Assembly (NCBI RefSeq): GCF_014698845.1
Contig: NZ_JACJTV010000015.1
Location: 1-64,000 of the forward strand
Direction of reading: 5' to 3'
DNA from: Coleofasciculus sp. FACHB-1120
GTDB lineage: Bacteria > Cyanobacteriota > Cyanobacteriia > Cyanobacteriales > FACHB-T130
Length of the DNA: 64,000 nt
Both the position numbers and the translations under genes were made by a program. The notes under the pieces are model-generated. The model was not told where the DNA came from and ran no database searches. It worked only from the letters and a program-made list of their open reading frames with translations. The stretch's first letter is position 1; every line of letters starts with the position of its first letter. This document shows, one piece after another, positions 1 to 8,484 of this stretch.

Positions 1-87
1 CTCGCTCACTTCACTCTTGTTGAGTCCATCTAACTCGATTGCTTGGATGACCTTCCGGCGTAAGTCATAACTGTAAGCTTTTGCCAT
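1..87 (-). CDS. IS630-family transposase, N-terminal fragment cut by window edge
   Basis: Reading leftwards from the ATG at 87, 29 codons are visible before the window ends. The peptide begins MAKAYSYDLRRKVI and continues into a helix-turn-helix-like LDGLNKSEVSE segment. This is the usual start of cyanobacterial IS630/Tc1-type transposases, whose N-terminus binds the element ends. The DDE catalytic part would lie outside the window. The terminal inverted repeat should fall somewhere in 88-180, but I cannot place it. Recognition is by remembered family similarity, so it is confident for the family and not for the specific element. Confidence 0.7.
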   Translation of the reverse strand, partial: MAKAYSYDLRRKVIQAIELDGLNKSEVSE

Positions 88-364
88 CACAGAGTTTCCA
101 GTCACTTCTATCACCACTCTACGTCCTAACTGAACTGGCGACAGCTATAAAACTACCGCAACCCTAGATGAAACTTTCTGGGTGCATATTCCATCTTTGG
201 GATTAACTGAAGTATATACAAAGAAAGATGGGCATTTTGTCAAATTATTGTTATCTTTCGTAATAACAGGGAAATGGTTAGACGGTTCACCGATGTTCAG
301 CCCTTACCCTGTGAGTGCTTCAGCGATCGATAAATATACACTTTCTCTAAAGTCGGAGCTTACC

Positions 365-559
365 ATGAACCAACCTATCGAACTGTCTCTCGAACAACAA
401 TTCAGCATCCGTTCCTTTGAAAGCCAAGTGGAGAATATGAGCCGCGAACAAGCTCAGCACTTCTTGGTCAAGCTCTATGAACAAATGGTGATGCGCGAAG
501 CTACATATAAGCATCTTCTGAAGCACCAATGGGGCTTAGAGCCAAATCCTCAGGAATAG
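365..559 (+). CDS. nblA: Phycobilisome degradation protein NblA
   Basis: A 64-aa protein starting MNQPIELS and ending KHQWGLEPNPQE. NblA is a small helical adaptor that binds phycobiliproteins and directs phycobilisomes to Clp-type proteolysis during nutrient starvation. The hallmark blocks are EQQFSIRSFE, MSREQAQ and LVKLYEQMV. The length matches the family, which is about 60 residues. The frame stays open upstream to 182, but the ATG at 365 follows a GGAG ribosome-binding site about 8 nt away and gives the family-typical N-terminus. It stands alone, with no partner gene beside it. Family assignment is secure. Confidence 0.93.
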   Translation: MNQPIELSLEQQFSIRSFESQVENMSREQAQHFLVKLYEQMVMREATYKHLLKHQWGLEPNPQE

Positions 560-1187
560 AGCATCCGTGTCGCAGTGGGCGACCTCCGTCTCTTGCTTTG
601 TTCCTCAGGGGAAAGAAGCTGGGGGTGCTGGGGCGTCAACTTCAGTTTCCAGAACATTTTCAGAACGTTGAGTTTTAGAAAATTGCTTACGGTCGGAAGC
701 GTTGTCTGTTTGAATATAAGCTGGAAAAGATAGTATCTTTTCGTCAGAAAGCGTGTTTAAGTAGATTAGCGTAGGCAAAAAATTTCTCGGCTTGCGTGTC
801 AGGGTTACTGAGTGGGTACCGATTTTTCAGAATTTTGACATGAAGTTGTACTGTTGATGCCAGGTCTGGCAGTACTGGCATAAGCAAGATTAGTTTTTTG
901 ATTTTATATTCTCTGTACTACAAAAGATTTTTGGAATACCAAAGTAATTGCGATCGCTTTATCGCTATGCAGACATCGTGTACAGGCATCGGTGGAAGCG
1001 AGTACCGCTAGCGAATAGACGGTTTGCAAGCAGCCTTTCGGGCAGACACTATCGGGCAGACACTAGGCGATCGCGCAAGCAAAGAGCTAAAGCGCAAAAT
1101 GCAAAGCGCAAACTAGAAACCATTAAGCGCGAGTCTATGGAATTCTCAACAAACTCCTGACTCTCGTTCCCTAAATCAGAAACCAGA
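560..1187. other. Intergenic region, no convincing gene
   Basis: About 630 bp between nblA and the kinase tail. It contains two back-to-back copies of a short unit, CGGGCAGACACTA, at about 1038-1065, followed by a HIP1-like GCGATCGC. A 70-codon open frame at 948-1160 has a composition resembling repeat-derived sequence and no recognisable motif. I see no RNA gene or promoter I can defend. Confidence 0.5.
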
Positions 1188-1478
1188 CTAGCCTGAGATA
1201 TCCGAAGAATAATCTCCGGTCTGAATAGATTCCAGCTTCATCAAAATCTTGGGTTTTAGCTTCTCAAACTCCTGCTTGAGCAGACTTTTACTCATTTGGG
1301 GCTGAGCCACTGAGGGTAGCGTCTGACTTGTATTTGCCCACTCTTGCAGCATTTGGCGTTGGACAGGGGCAATCGTGGAGGTCATCATATTTGCACACCG
1401 ATGCGGTTCTTCCAAAGCAAAGAACAAAATCCGGTAAATCCCGCTTTCTCCCAGATGTCGTACAATTTCTTGACCCAT
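1188..1478 (-). pseudogene. C-terminal part of the Ser/Thr kinase, separated by a frameshift
   Basis: This 96-codon frame (MGQEIVRHLGE ... QTGDYSSDISG) reads as the natural continuation of the kinase at 1487-2722. Just upstream of its ATG the same frame encodes DLKTS, which would follow the ...LVATW end of the kinase if one base, or four, were restored near 1489-1500. Cyanobacterial PknB-like kinases of this type commonly carry such a C-terminal domain, with FFALEEPHRCANMM and a helical QRQMLQEW segment. The ATG at 1478 is therefore probably internal. It could instead be an independently translated small protein, but no ribosome-binding site supports that. Confidence 0.55.
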
Positions 1479-1486
1479 AGAAGTTT

Positions 1487-2722
1487 TTAGATCCAGGTAG
1501 CAACTAAGCCAGCGCCATATTCGCGGTTATGCAGGGCGGTAATCCACAGCAGCATGGGATGGGGAGACATCAAAAACAGAAACTGATTGTAGCGGGTGCT
1601 GACCAAGCGATTCTGAATTTCCGGTTTGTGGAGCATCACCCACAAGGTAGGCAAAACTTCCCGGCTAGTGCGAAGCAGATGGGGAAATACAATCTCTGCA
1701 ATCGGTTTGTTTTTAGGCCAGGAAGTTAAGCGACAGACTTCCTCCGCTGTCGGGGCGTTTTTGGGCGTGGGGTCAGCCACGACAGGCAGTTTGGATAAAA
1801 CTTCGCCAATCCGCTGACCTAGTTGCCGACCTTGACCAAAACGTTGCTCCAATGGCTCTAATGCTTGTAGCACTTGAGCTGCATTTTGAGGGCGATCGCT
1901 AGGTACTTTTGCCAAACAGCTCATCACTAAGCTTTCTAAAGATTTCGGCAATTTTAGATCGGGGTTAACCGACTCAAAAGTTCTCGGAGGGATAAAGTGA
2001 TGAGCTTTATACCAACCCCCAAACGAGTGAGTCTCTGCCATTAAAGGCATCTCAGCCGTCAGCATCTCAAACATCATGACGCCCAGACTATAAATGTCAG
2101 AGCGTTTATCCAGTTCTCTCCCCTCCATTTGTTCTGGAGAACAATAGGCTAAAGTGCCCATAAACGAGTTAGTCTGAGCGCTGTCAGACTGGAGCAGCTT
2201 GGCGATGCCAAAATCTAGAATCTTGACTAACTCACCTAAAGTCGTATCTTGAACAACTGTAATATTACTAGGCTTAATATCCCGATGAATAATCGGGCAG
2301 ACTTCACCCTCAATGAGGATGCCCTGGTGAGCGCATTGTAGCCCTAAACAAATTTGGCGAGTGATATTCAAAAACCGAGGCAAGGAGAGGGGACGATCCT
2401 TAAGAACCTCGCTCAGGCTCTCCCCTTGGAGAAATTCCATGACGTAGAACGGGATTTCGTTCTCGTCCACGCCATAATCCCTGACTCGGACAATGTGAAT
2501 ACTGTTTTCTCCCAAAACAGCACAGATGGTCGCTTCTCGCTCAAAGCGATCGCGCATTTTTTGGTTCAGCAGTGTCTGAGAGAGGAACTTAACCGCGACG
2601 GTAACGCCTCCCAGTAACATATCCCTGGCTTGATACACTCGACCCATTGCGCCTTTGCCTACCAACTTCAAGAGTTGATAGCGATTGGCGAGTAAGCGAT
2701 CGGTGTTGGGGTCTGTAATCAT
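1487..2722 (-). CDS. PknB-type serine/threonine protein kinase, probably frameshifted at the 3' end
   Basis: A 411-aa cytoplasmic eukaryotic-type kinase. The kinase domain covers about residues 15-290: glycine loop GKGAMG (22-27), catalytic Lys in VAVK (K45), alpha-C Glu in FERE (E63), HRDIKPSN with D148, and DFG with D170. All catalytic residues are present, so the kinase core should be active. There are no PASTA or WD repeats and no transmembrane segment. The remaining 120 residues form a cyanobacterial C-terminal region that stops abruptly at ...LVATWI, where the next open frame (1188-1478) continues the homology. The full protein would be about 510 aa. The substrate is unknown. Confidence 0.85.
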   Translation of the reverse strand: MITDPNTDRLLANRYQLLKLVGKGAMGRVYQARDMLLGGVTVAVKFLSQTLLNQKMRDRFEREATICAVLGENSIHIVRVRDYGVDENEIPFYVMEFLQGESLSEVLKDRPLSLPRFLNITRQICLGLQCAHQGILIEGEVCPIIHRDIKPSNITVVQDTTLGELVKILDFGIAKLLQSDSAQTNSFMGTLAYCSPEQMEGRELDKRSDIYSLGVMMFEMLTAEMPLMAETHSFGGWYKAHHFIPPRTFESVNPDLKLPKSLESLVMSCLAKVPSDRPQNAAQVLQALEPLEQRFGQGRQLGQRIGEVLSKLPVVADPTPKNAPTAEEVCRLTSWPKNKPIAEIVFPHLLRTSREVLPTLWVMLHKPEIQNRLVSTRYNQFLFLMSPHPMLLWITALHNREYGAGLVATWI

Positions 2723-2996
2723 AATTCGGCTCCTAAAATACGGAGCATTTAGTAAAATTTACCTATAGGGAGCTATTAACTTGATCTCAAAGGATGAAGT
2801 CTGATGTCTTCAGGATGAAGTTTTAAGCCTTCGGGTGAAAACAGAGATTAAGTTCCAGGCAAGAAACCAAAAAGACGAGATACCGCCCTTTCCTACTTCC
2901 TACCTCTTACTTTATATTTCCCAAATTCGACTTCATATTTCACACTTTATACTTCTTACCGATCACCTAGAGCCTGAAGCTGAAATTCCAGAGCGA

Positions 2997-3434
2997 TCAA
3001 GAATATGATTGTGGCTGACGCTCCACGGTTGCTTCCATCGTGCTAGTCAAATAATGACCCGCCATGATGCCACTAGAAAAATAGTAGGTATTTTCATTGA
3101 GGCGGTGCAAAGTATCAAAACCAGTGCGCCGTTGGCGATCGCCCAATACCCAATAACGCTGTACGATCGAATCTGGCGTAACCCAGCCCTCGCCCTCAAC
3201 ACGACCTAAAAGATTGTGTTGTAGTACAAAGGTATATTGGCGTTCCCCAGCATCAAATCGCCCACGATATTGTAAAGAAATTTCTTCGCGGGCACTGCCG
3301 GGAAAGCTCAGCTTCGTCACCATTGTGAACCAGTTTTCTCGACCCCAGGCGACTAATGTTCTGCCACTCACGGTGATTGGCATCTCGTGACGCTCCAGCC
3401 AATTTCCTTGGAGCGTCCATCGTCCTGCCTCCAT
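2997..3434 (-). CDS. Conserved cyanobacterial hypothetical protein
   Basis: About 145 aa from the ATG at 3434 (MEAGRWTLQGNWLERHEMP). The frame extends to a TTG at 3569, but that extension crosses a perfect inverted repeat at 3483-3524 and reads like translated non-coding DNA, so I prefer the inner ATG. The protein is rich in aromatic and beta-strand-like segments (AWGRENWFTMVTKLSF, LQYRGRF, ERQYTFVLQHNLLG, STYRL-type turns), suggesting a small beta-barrel or lipocalin-like fold. There is no signal peptide or catalytic motif. I recall similar unannotated proteins in cyanobacteria but know no function. Confidence 0.6.
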   Translation of the reverse strand: MEAGRWTLQGNWLERHEMPITVSGRTLVAWGRENWFTMVTKLSFPGSAREEISLQYRGRFDAGERQYTFVLQHNLLGRVEGEGWVTPDSIVQRYWVLGDRQRRTGFDTLHRLNENTYYFSSGIMAGHYLTSTMEATVERQPQSYS

Positions 3435-3482
3435 TAAAAAAGTGTGACCCACGGTTGTCACCTTGCTGCCTGCTTGAAACGC

Positions 3483-3524
3483 CGCCTTGAATATTCTTCC
3501 CTTGTAGGATGAATATTCAAGGCG
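3483..3524. repeat. 14-bp perfect inverted repeat (hairpin) upstream of hypothetical gene
   Basis: The arm CGCCTTGAATATTC (3483-3496) is exactly complementary to GAATATTCAAGGCG (3511-3524) across a 14-nt loop. It lies just upstream of the preferred start of the minus-strand gene ending at 2997. It could be a 5'-leader hairpin, an operator-like site or a small dispersed palindrome. Confidence 0.6.
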
Positions 3525-3703
3525 ACAAGTAAGTTTAGTATAACCGGAGTCTTGGGACGTAAAGTGCAATACACTTGTGCGGCTTTATCCCAAAATCAAA
3601 CTAAGGAATCTTTTATAATTCTACTGCCTCGATCCCCAGGACAGTTTATCAATGTTATGTGTGACATCGAAGACATCGCCAAATGTTTAGAAAAAATCCG
3701 CTC

Positions 3704-4285
3704 TTACAGTCCGGCTCTTCTACTCCGAGACACCGCTGCACCTCGGTTCTTCGGCTCCGGAAGCACTGCGGGAACGAAAGATTCAGACTTTGAAGAGTCT
3801 GCAACCTTTAAAGCAGAATGAGTCCAAGCATCATTAGACACCGGCCCTTCAGACACTTTAAATTCAAATGGATGAGGGGGTTCTTGAACAAGGGACAAGG
3901 AACCTCGATCGTGCGCTTTCACTAAGCTAACAACCCAAGGTAGAAAGTCTAAGATTTCTTCAGGCAGTACGGTTAACTCGAAGTACCAACCCTGATTCAG
4001 TCCTCGACATTCTCTTCCCCATTGTGCCGTTGTAACTCTACCAGCGCTCTTATTAATCGCCACTCGCAGAAGAAACGGGCGTTGAGGGATTAACTTGTCC
4101 GGTGCAGTGTATGCGTAAATACTTATGTAGTTCACTTGGCTCCGATTGTCTATCCAAGATGCAATCGGAAAATTACTACTATAAGAACTTCCAGTAACTC
4201 TCACTGGCACATTCATAGCAGTAGCAAAGAGAGAATAAAACTCACGCCTTAGGTCAGCGATAATACGTATTGCTTCTGGGGTCAT
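3704..4285 (-). CDS. Hypothetical protein
   Basis: About 193 aa from the ATG at 4285 (MTPEAIRIIADLRREFYSLF). A TTG at 4315 would add ten residues, but nothing supports it. The N-terminal helix is followed by beta-rich text containing NYISIYAYTAPDKL and CRGLNQGWYFELTVLPEEILDFLPWVV. The C-terminal 45 residues are proline- and serine-rich and probably disordered. There is no signal peptide, membrane helix or recognisable catalytic motif. It sits on the same strand as the preceding hypothetical gene, about 270 bp away. I do not recognise the family; in bacteria of this kind it would be called a conserved hypothetical. Confidence 0.5.
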   Translation of the reverse strand: MTPEAIRIIADLRREFYSLFATAMNVPVRVTGSSYSSNFPIASWIDNRSQVNYISIYAYTAPDKLIPQRPFLLRVAINKSAGRVTTAQWGRECRGLNQGWYFELTVLPEEILDFLPWVVSLVKAHDRGSLSLVQEPPHPFEFKVSEGPVSNDAWTHSALKVADSSKSESFVPAVLPEPKNRGAAVSRSRRAGL

Positions 4286-4320
4286 GCTTGCTAAAATTTG
4301 TAGAGAAAAATACAAGAAAT

Positions 4321-4396
4321 GGCTCTATTTCAAAACTTGTGACGGTGATGCCTTCAAATTTTGCTTTAAGGCCTCACCAGCTTTTGAAATAGAGCC
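4321..4396. mobile_element. 76-bp MITE-like palindromic element
   Basis: Outer arms GGCTCTATTTCAAAA (4321-4335) and TTTTGAAATAGAGCC (4382-4396) are perfect 15-bp inverted repeats. The inside also pairs in part: GGTGA with TCACC, and GCCTT with AAGGC. A short non-coding sequence with terminal inverted repeats and a fold-back interior is typical of a miniature inverted-repeat transposable element. No target-site duplication is obvious and no parental transposase is in the window. Confidence 0.5.
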
Positions 4397-4513
4397 TAAG
4401 CAAATGATCGCTTGATAGCAAGCTGTAAAACGCTCTTGAGGCTGCGCTGTGCTGAAGAATGTTACAGATGAAGTGATTAATCTGTCTTAAACTTGATTTT
4501 CGGACAGTAATAC

Positions 4514-4696
4514 TTAGTAGCGGAAACGCTTCTTACGCCTTCTCGCGATCGCTTTGCGCTTGCGTTTTTCCAAAGGAGTCTCAAAGTGACGTTGCCGTCT
4601 TATGTCTGGAAAAATCCCTGCTTTAGAGACTTGACGCTTAAATCGGCGCAGGGCTGACTCAATGCCTTCATTTTCGCCTACAACTACTTGGGTCAT
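4514..4696 (-). CDS. rpsU: 30S ribosomal protein S21
   Basis: A 60-aa basic protein ([20 protein letters not shown] ... [13 protein letters not shown]). S21 is a small-subunit protein near the mRNA exit and anti-Shine-Dalgarno region. The family core [16 protein letters not shown] and the Arg/Lys-rich tail are clear, and length is normal. A very strong ribosome-binding site (TAGGAGGA) lies 8 nt before the ATG. It is directly downstream of an RRM protein gene (33-bp gap), the arrangement seen in several cyanobacteria, and is probably co-transcribed with it. Confidence 0.95.
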   Translation of the reverse strand: MTQVVVGENEGIESALRRFKRQVSKAGIFPDIRRQRHFETPLEKRKRKAIARRRKKRFRY

Positions 4697-4729
4697 CCGG
4701 TGTCCTCCTAAACTAAATTAATTGCATGA

Positions 4730-5074
4730 TTAGTAGCGTCGATAACCGCCAGCACCGCCGCCAGCACCGCCGCCATCGCCTCTATTGTTACCGCCCCAGC
4801 TACCACCAGGACGACCTCCGCCTCCTCTATCCTCACGAGGCTTGGCTTTGTTCACTTTTAGCTCTCGCCCCATCCACTCAGCGCCGTTGAGAGCTTCTAT
4901 GGCAGCAGTTTCTTCCGTTTCTGTATCCATTTCCACGAAAGCAAACCCACGCATGCGACCCGTTTCGCGATCAGTTGGTAACTGAACCCGTTTAACAGTT
5001 CCATACTCAGCAAAGACACTGCTGAGATCCTCTTGCGTAACGTCGTAGGATAGGTTGCCTACATAGATTGACAT
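4730..5074 (-). CDS. rbp: RRM-domain RNA-binding protein (Rbp), glycine-rich tail
   Basis: A 114-aa protein with one RNA-recognition motif over residues 1-80: RNP2 IYVGNL at the N-terminus and RNP1 RGFAFVEM around 43-50. A glycine/arginine-rich tail ends GGYRRY. Cyanobacterial Rbp proteins bind single-stranded RNA, are often cold-induced, and some help localise photosystem mRNAs at thylakoids. GGAGA precedes the ATG at 5074. The long, AT-rich 5' region (5075-5270) before the gene would suit post-transcriptional cold control, though that is inference. rpsU follows on the same strand. Confidence 0.93.
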   Translation of the reverse strand: MSIYVGNLSYDVTQEDLSSVFAEYGTVKRVQLPTDRETGRMRGFAFVEMDTETEETAAIEALNGAEWMGRELKVNKAKPREDRGGGGRPGGSWGGNNRGDGGGAGGGAGGYRRY

Positions 5075-5270
5075 GGAATGTCTCCAGAATCAAAAAAGTG
5101 GTGTGGAGAGTTATATCCGGAGAAACGCCTGTCAGTAGAAATAACAAACACTACAGCCGAATTTAAGTCTATATTAAAGGATTTTAACATACGATTTAGT
5201 CCCTGACTCTGAAGCCGCTCGTAGAGCCATGTTGTGCTGACCATTCAAAGCTGGTCATTCAAAACAAATT

Positions 5271-6929
5271 CTATTTTGGCGGCTGTGAGACCAATAAGGG
5301 GGCGGCCTGTAGTAATGTCTGGGTATAGGGGTGCTGGGGATTGGTAAAAATCTCGTGGGTTGAGCCGAGTTCGACAATGCGACCAGCATTCATGACTGCA
5401 ATGCGATCGCATAAAAATCTCGCCACAGAGAGGTCGTGAGTAATAAACAAATACGTTAACTCGAAGTCTCGCTTTAACTCTAACATTAACTCCAGTACCT
5501 GTGTCTGGACGCTGGCATCCAGCATACTCACCGGCTCATCGCAGATGAGCAGTTTGGGGCGAGTAATCAAAGCCCGGGCGATCGCGACCCGTTGCTGCTG
5601 TCCTCCCGATAAATCTGAGGGATACCGCTCATAATACTCGGTTGTAGGCGTTAAGCCCACTCGCTCAAGCATCTGCATTACCTGCGCTTTCGCCTCATCA
5701 GCGCTAGCCAGTTTGTGAATAAACAGGGGATCGGCAATACTTTCACCCACCGTCATCAGCGGATTGAGGCAAGCATGGGGATCTTGAAACACCATTTGGA
5801 TTTGCCGCCGCGATGCTCGCACAGCTTTAGTAGACATCTGAGTTAAATCCTGTCCCAGAAACTCAACGCTTCCCTTCGTGGGACGAATTAACTGCAAGAT
5901 CGTCCGGGACAAGGTACTCTTCCCGCATCCAGATTCCCCGACTAAGCCTAAAATTTCCCCCGGATAAAGTTCCAAGTTGATATCATCTACTGCTTTAATA
6001 ACGGGGACATCTTTGGAAAAAAACTGTCCCAGGAAATTGCTCTCTAAGGTGTAGTATTGCTGCAAATTTTTGATTCGCAGTAGGGGGGTTGGTAAGGGTT
6101 CATTGCTCTGCGGCTCCTCGGCTCCGGTGTCATATCTCCGGATGTGAAAAGCCGCTTCCAGAAGCGATCGCGTATATTCGTGCTGCGGTTGCCGAAAAAT
6201 AGACTGGGGCGAACCCGTTTCTACCATTTTCCCGGCATACATCACCGCAATGCGATCGCAATACTCTCCCACCATTGCCAAATCGTGAGAAATCAGCAAC
6301 AATGCCATCTCCCGTTCCCGGCACAGTCGCGTCAATTCTTGTAAAATCTGCGCGGCTACGGTCACGTCTAAACTGGTCGTAGGCTCATCTGCCACAATTA
6401 GCTTTGGGTTGAGAAGCAAAGCCAGCGCGATCGCGACCCGTTGCCGCATCCCTCCACTAAACTCGTGAGGATACTGCGACCATCGACTTGCCGGGATCTT
6501 TACTGCATCCAGTGTTTCCAGTACCTTTTCCTTCCTCTGTTGTCGTGACAGATGAGGTTGATGACTCCCGATAGTTTCCAGACAGTGCTTTCCGATCGTC
6601 ATCAGGGGATCGAGGCGCGTCATCGGATCTTGAAACACCAGCGCCACCGCTTCCCCCCGAAACCGCCGTAACTGTGCCGGTGTCAGATCGAAAACCGACT
6701 TCCCAGCAAACGTCACCCGCCCCTCAATGCGAGACGAGGCTGGTAACAAGCGCATTGCTGCCCTTCCCAGAGTTGATTTACCGCAGCCTGATTCTCCTAC
6801 TAATCCCAGTTTCTCTCCAGGTTCTAACGTGAAAGAAACATCATCCACTGCCCAGGAAGGCATGGAAGTAGACCGACGGCTGGGATAAGCAACCCGGAGA
6901 TTTTCTACACAAAACAGGCTCTCAGTCAT
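5271..6929 (-). CDS. ABC transporter, tandem ATP-binding protein (oligopeptide/dipeptide type)
   Basis: A 552-aa protein from the ATG at 6929 (MTESLFCVENLRV); the frame extends to a TTG at 6971 without support. It has two complete nucleotide-binding domains in one chain, each with Walker A GESGCGKST. The signatures are SGGMRQRVAIA in the first half and SGGQQQRVAIA in the second, followed by Walker B-type LIVADEP and LLICDEP. Each half ends in the EYTRSLL/PYTQTLL oligopeptide-transporter tail, so this is a DppD-DppF-like fusion. Permease and binding-protein genes are not next to it; in cyanobacteria these are often scattered. It would energise import of peptides or similar solutes at the inner membrane. 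Confidence 0.88.
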   Translation of the reverse strand: MTESLFCVENLRVAYPSRRSTSMPSWAVDDVSFTLEPGEKLGLVGESGCGKSTLGRAAMRLLPASSRIEGRVTFAGKSVFDLTPAQLRRFRGEAVALVFQDPMTRLDPLMTIGKHCLETIGSHQPHLSRQQRKEKVLETLDAVKIPASRWSQYPHEFSGGMRQRVAIALALLLNPKLIVADEPTTSLDVTVAAQILQELTRLCREREMALLLISHDLAMVGEYCDRIAVMYAGKMVETGSPQSIFRQPQHEYTRSLLEAAFHIRRYDTGAEEPQSNEPLPTPLLRIKNLQQYYTLESNFLGQFFSKDVPVIKAVDDINLELYPGEILGLVGESGCGKSTLSRTILQLIRPTKGSVEFLGQDLTQMSTKAVRASRRQIQMVFQDPHACLNPLMTVGESIADPLFIHKLASADEAKAQVMQMLERVGLTPTTEYYERYPSDLSGGQQQRVAIARALITRPKLLICDEPVSMLDASVQTQVLELMLELKRDFELTYLFITHDLSVARFLCDRIAVMNAGRIVELGSTHEIFTNPQHPYTQTLLQAAPLLVSQPPK

Positions 6930-6993
6930 TCGGTAAGGGGGAATAAATAATGGATGATGAACAATTAGCAATCCAACACGATAGCAATTTCCG

Positions 6994-7584
6994 CTATTTT
7001 GTGACGCCTACTTGGCGCATCAGATAGGCGACACCAAAATCTCCATTCGGATGTTTTGCTAACTGTTCCGCCAGCTCAAACACCCGCGCTGCTAATTCGG
7101 GACCGAGTTTTTCCGTTGTGGCTTCACGTTCTTTCTCTGATTGTTGCTGTTTTTCTACCTTGATCTGCCATTCACTGGAAAACAGCTGCTCAATCGTCGT
7201 GTGCAGTCCTAATTGCGATAGCACCTCCCATTCACCGCGATCGCACCAAATCCCACTACAATTCAGGCAACGCTCTACATAAAACGGCGTTTTCAGCCTT
7301 ACCTTGGCACGAGAAAGATAACGACCGCACTCCGGACACAGCGCCGCTTTGGTATCAAAGGGAGACTGTACAAAATCTACATTCAGGATTTGAGCGATAG
7401 ATTCCGGATCTACAGGATTCAGTTCCGGTTGCTGCGCTTGCCATGCCTCATATTCCGCAGCGGGAATCCAGGTTCCCTTGCACTCGGTACAGTGCTTTAC
7501 AGCTAAATTTCCCGCTAGGGTGCCATCGAGTAGAGATACACTCTTACATTTTGGACAGTTCACCAGTTTTTCTTCCTCTCCCAT
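6994..7584 (-). CDS. TFIIB-type zinc-ribbon protein
   Basis: A 196-aa soluble protein with two zinc ribbons. The first is CPKCKS ... CTECKGTW near residues 10-40 and the second CPECGRY ... CLNCSGIWCDRGEW near residues 84-120. The GTWIPAAE and GIWCDRGEW pattern is that of the zf-TFIIB family. The C-terminal 70 residues are helical and charged. The ATG at 7584 is the only sensible start. It lies on the same strand as the ABC ATPase, 64 bp upstream of it, so the two may be co-transcribed. Molecular role unknown; zinc binding is a safe inference. Confidence 0.75.
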   Translation of the reverse strand: MGEEEKLVNCPKCKSVSLLDGTLAGNLAVKHCTECKGTWIPAAEYEAWQAQQPELNPVDPESIAQILNVDFVQSPFDTKAALCPECGRYLSRAKVRLKTPFYVERCLNCSGIWCDRGEWEVLSQLGLHTTIEQLFSSEWQIKVEKQQQSEKEREATTEKLGPELAARVFELAEQLAKHPNGDFGVAYLMRQVGVTK

Positions 7585-7741
7585 TTGAATTTTTTATTAA
7601 TTTACTCTGTTTTTTCGGACATCTTGCACTTGCACCGGACAGGGACTCTTGCGATCCCTTGCAGCCAGAGCGGGCGGGTTTATCCAGTTTCTCTGTGTGA
7701 GATGCCAGAGAGATGCTAGAGAAAACCAAGGAAAACCGCCC

Positions 7742-8131
7742 TTATATTTCTCCCGTGCTTTCCCGATCTCCGTCTGCTTGTAGGAGAGCTTGACAGTAGC
7801 TCATCAGGGTTGATAAGCGATCGCCGATCGCAGCTTGCCGGGGATTGGCGGTTGCCGAACGGCGAGATGCCTGCAAAAATGTCATATCCATCTCTAAAAG
7901 TCGCAGCGCCCGATAGATTTCCGTCTGGAAAGACCTCCACCGAGGCTCAATCTCTGGATCTAATTCATCACCCGTCAAAGTGGTAATTTGCTGTTCAAAA
8001 ACTTGTTTGACGTGTTGAAATTTTTCAGCGATCGCTTCTCGTTCTTGATGGGTGGCTGTGATTGTATGCAGCAGCTGTTCTAAGGCTGTCAGAAGTTCCT
8101 GATAACGTTGTTGGTAAGACTGTGGCAACAT
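7742..8131 (-). CDS. Small helical protein, possibly PatD family (heterocyst frequency)
   Basis: About 129 aa from the ATG at 8131 (MLPQSYQQRYQELLTALEQL). A GTG two codons upstream is possible. It is almost entirely helical: an N-terminal coiled-coil-like stretch to about residue 55, then RWRSFQTEIYRALRLLEMDMTFLQASRR and a second helix DRLSTLMSYCQALLQ. This resembles, from memory, the small cyanobacterial proteins named PatD, which tune heterocyst frequency in Anabaena. I cannot verify the match, and homologues may also occur in strains that do not make heterocysts. It has no enzymatic motif. Confidence 0.5.
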   Translation of the reverse strand: MLPQSYQQRYQELLTALEQLLHTITATHQEREAIAEKFQHVKQVFEQQITTLTGDELDPEIEPRWRSFQTEIYRALRLLEMDMTFLQASRRSATANPRQAAIGDRLSTLMSYCQALLQADGDRESTGEI

Positions 8132-8249
8132 TGGCACGTTGTTCCGCTAGAATCAATGTAAAGAATTTTGTCTATTCAACAAGGCAACTGCTAAGCACCA
8201 GCTAACTGGTGTAGGCTTGCAATCTTCAAGCAAGCTTTAGGTCAGGATA

Positions 8250-8327
8250 AGAGCGATCCGTCGCACCAGAAGCGCGACGCACAGTAAGCGTAGGCATTAG
8301 CCAAGCGGTATCTTGGTGCATCGCTCT
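8250..8327. repeat. Structured intergenic fold-back element
   Basis: AGAGCGAT (8250-8257) and GCACCA (8263-8268) pair with TGGTGC (8314-8319) and ATCGCTCT (8320-8327), giving a 14-bp stem with a 5-nt bulge. An inner GGC-ATTA-GCC hairpin sits in the loop. The interior text (GCGCGACGCACAGTAAGCGTAGGC) resembles dispersed cyanobacterial repeats. It lies between divergent genes in a 353-bp gap (8132-8484). Shorter hairpins occur nearby, for example CCTAGGG/CCCTAGG at 8387-8415, just before the Rel/SpoT gene. Confidence 0.4.
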
Positions 8328-8484
8328 ATTTCTGACAATATTCTTACCATCGACCCTTGACAATTGAAAATCCAAAATTCACGAAACCTAGGGACTCTTC
8401 AATGCAGACCCTAGGAGCTATCCCTTTAGCCTCTAGACAAAGTCATTTTCCCCGTCACACAGCTCCTCGCTATTTTTACTCTTT

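Noticed and set aside
182-364. Upstream extension of the nblA frame (61 extra codons)
   Set aside because: The ATG at 365 has a ribosome-binding site and gives the family's exact N-terminus; the extension has no NblA similarity.
948-1160. 70-codon plus-strand ORF
   Set aside because: Arg-rich translation of repeat-like DNA with direct repeats; no motif or ribosome-binding site.
2870-2960. Repetitive CT/TA-rich stretch (TTCATATTTCACACTTTATACTTCTT style)
   Set aside because: Degenerate simple sequence without clean periodicity; not a CRISPR or defined tandem array.
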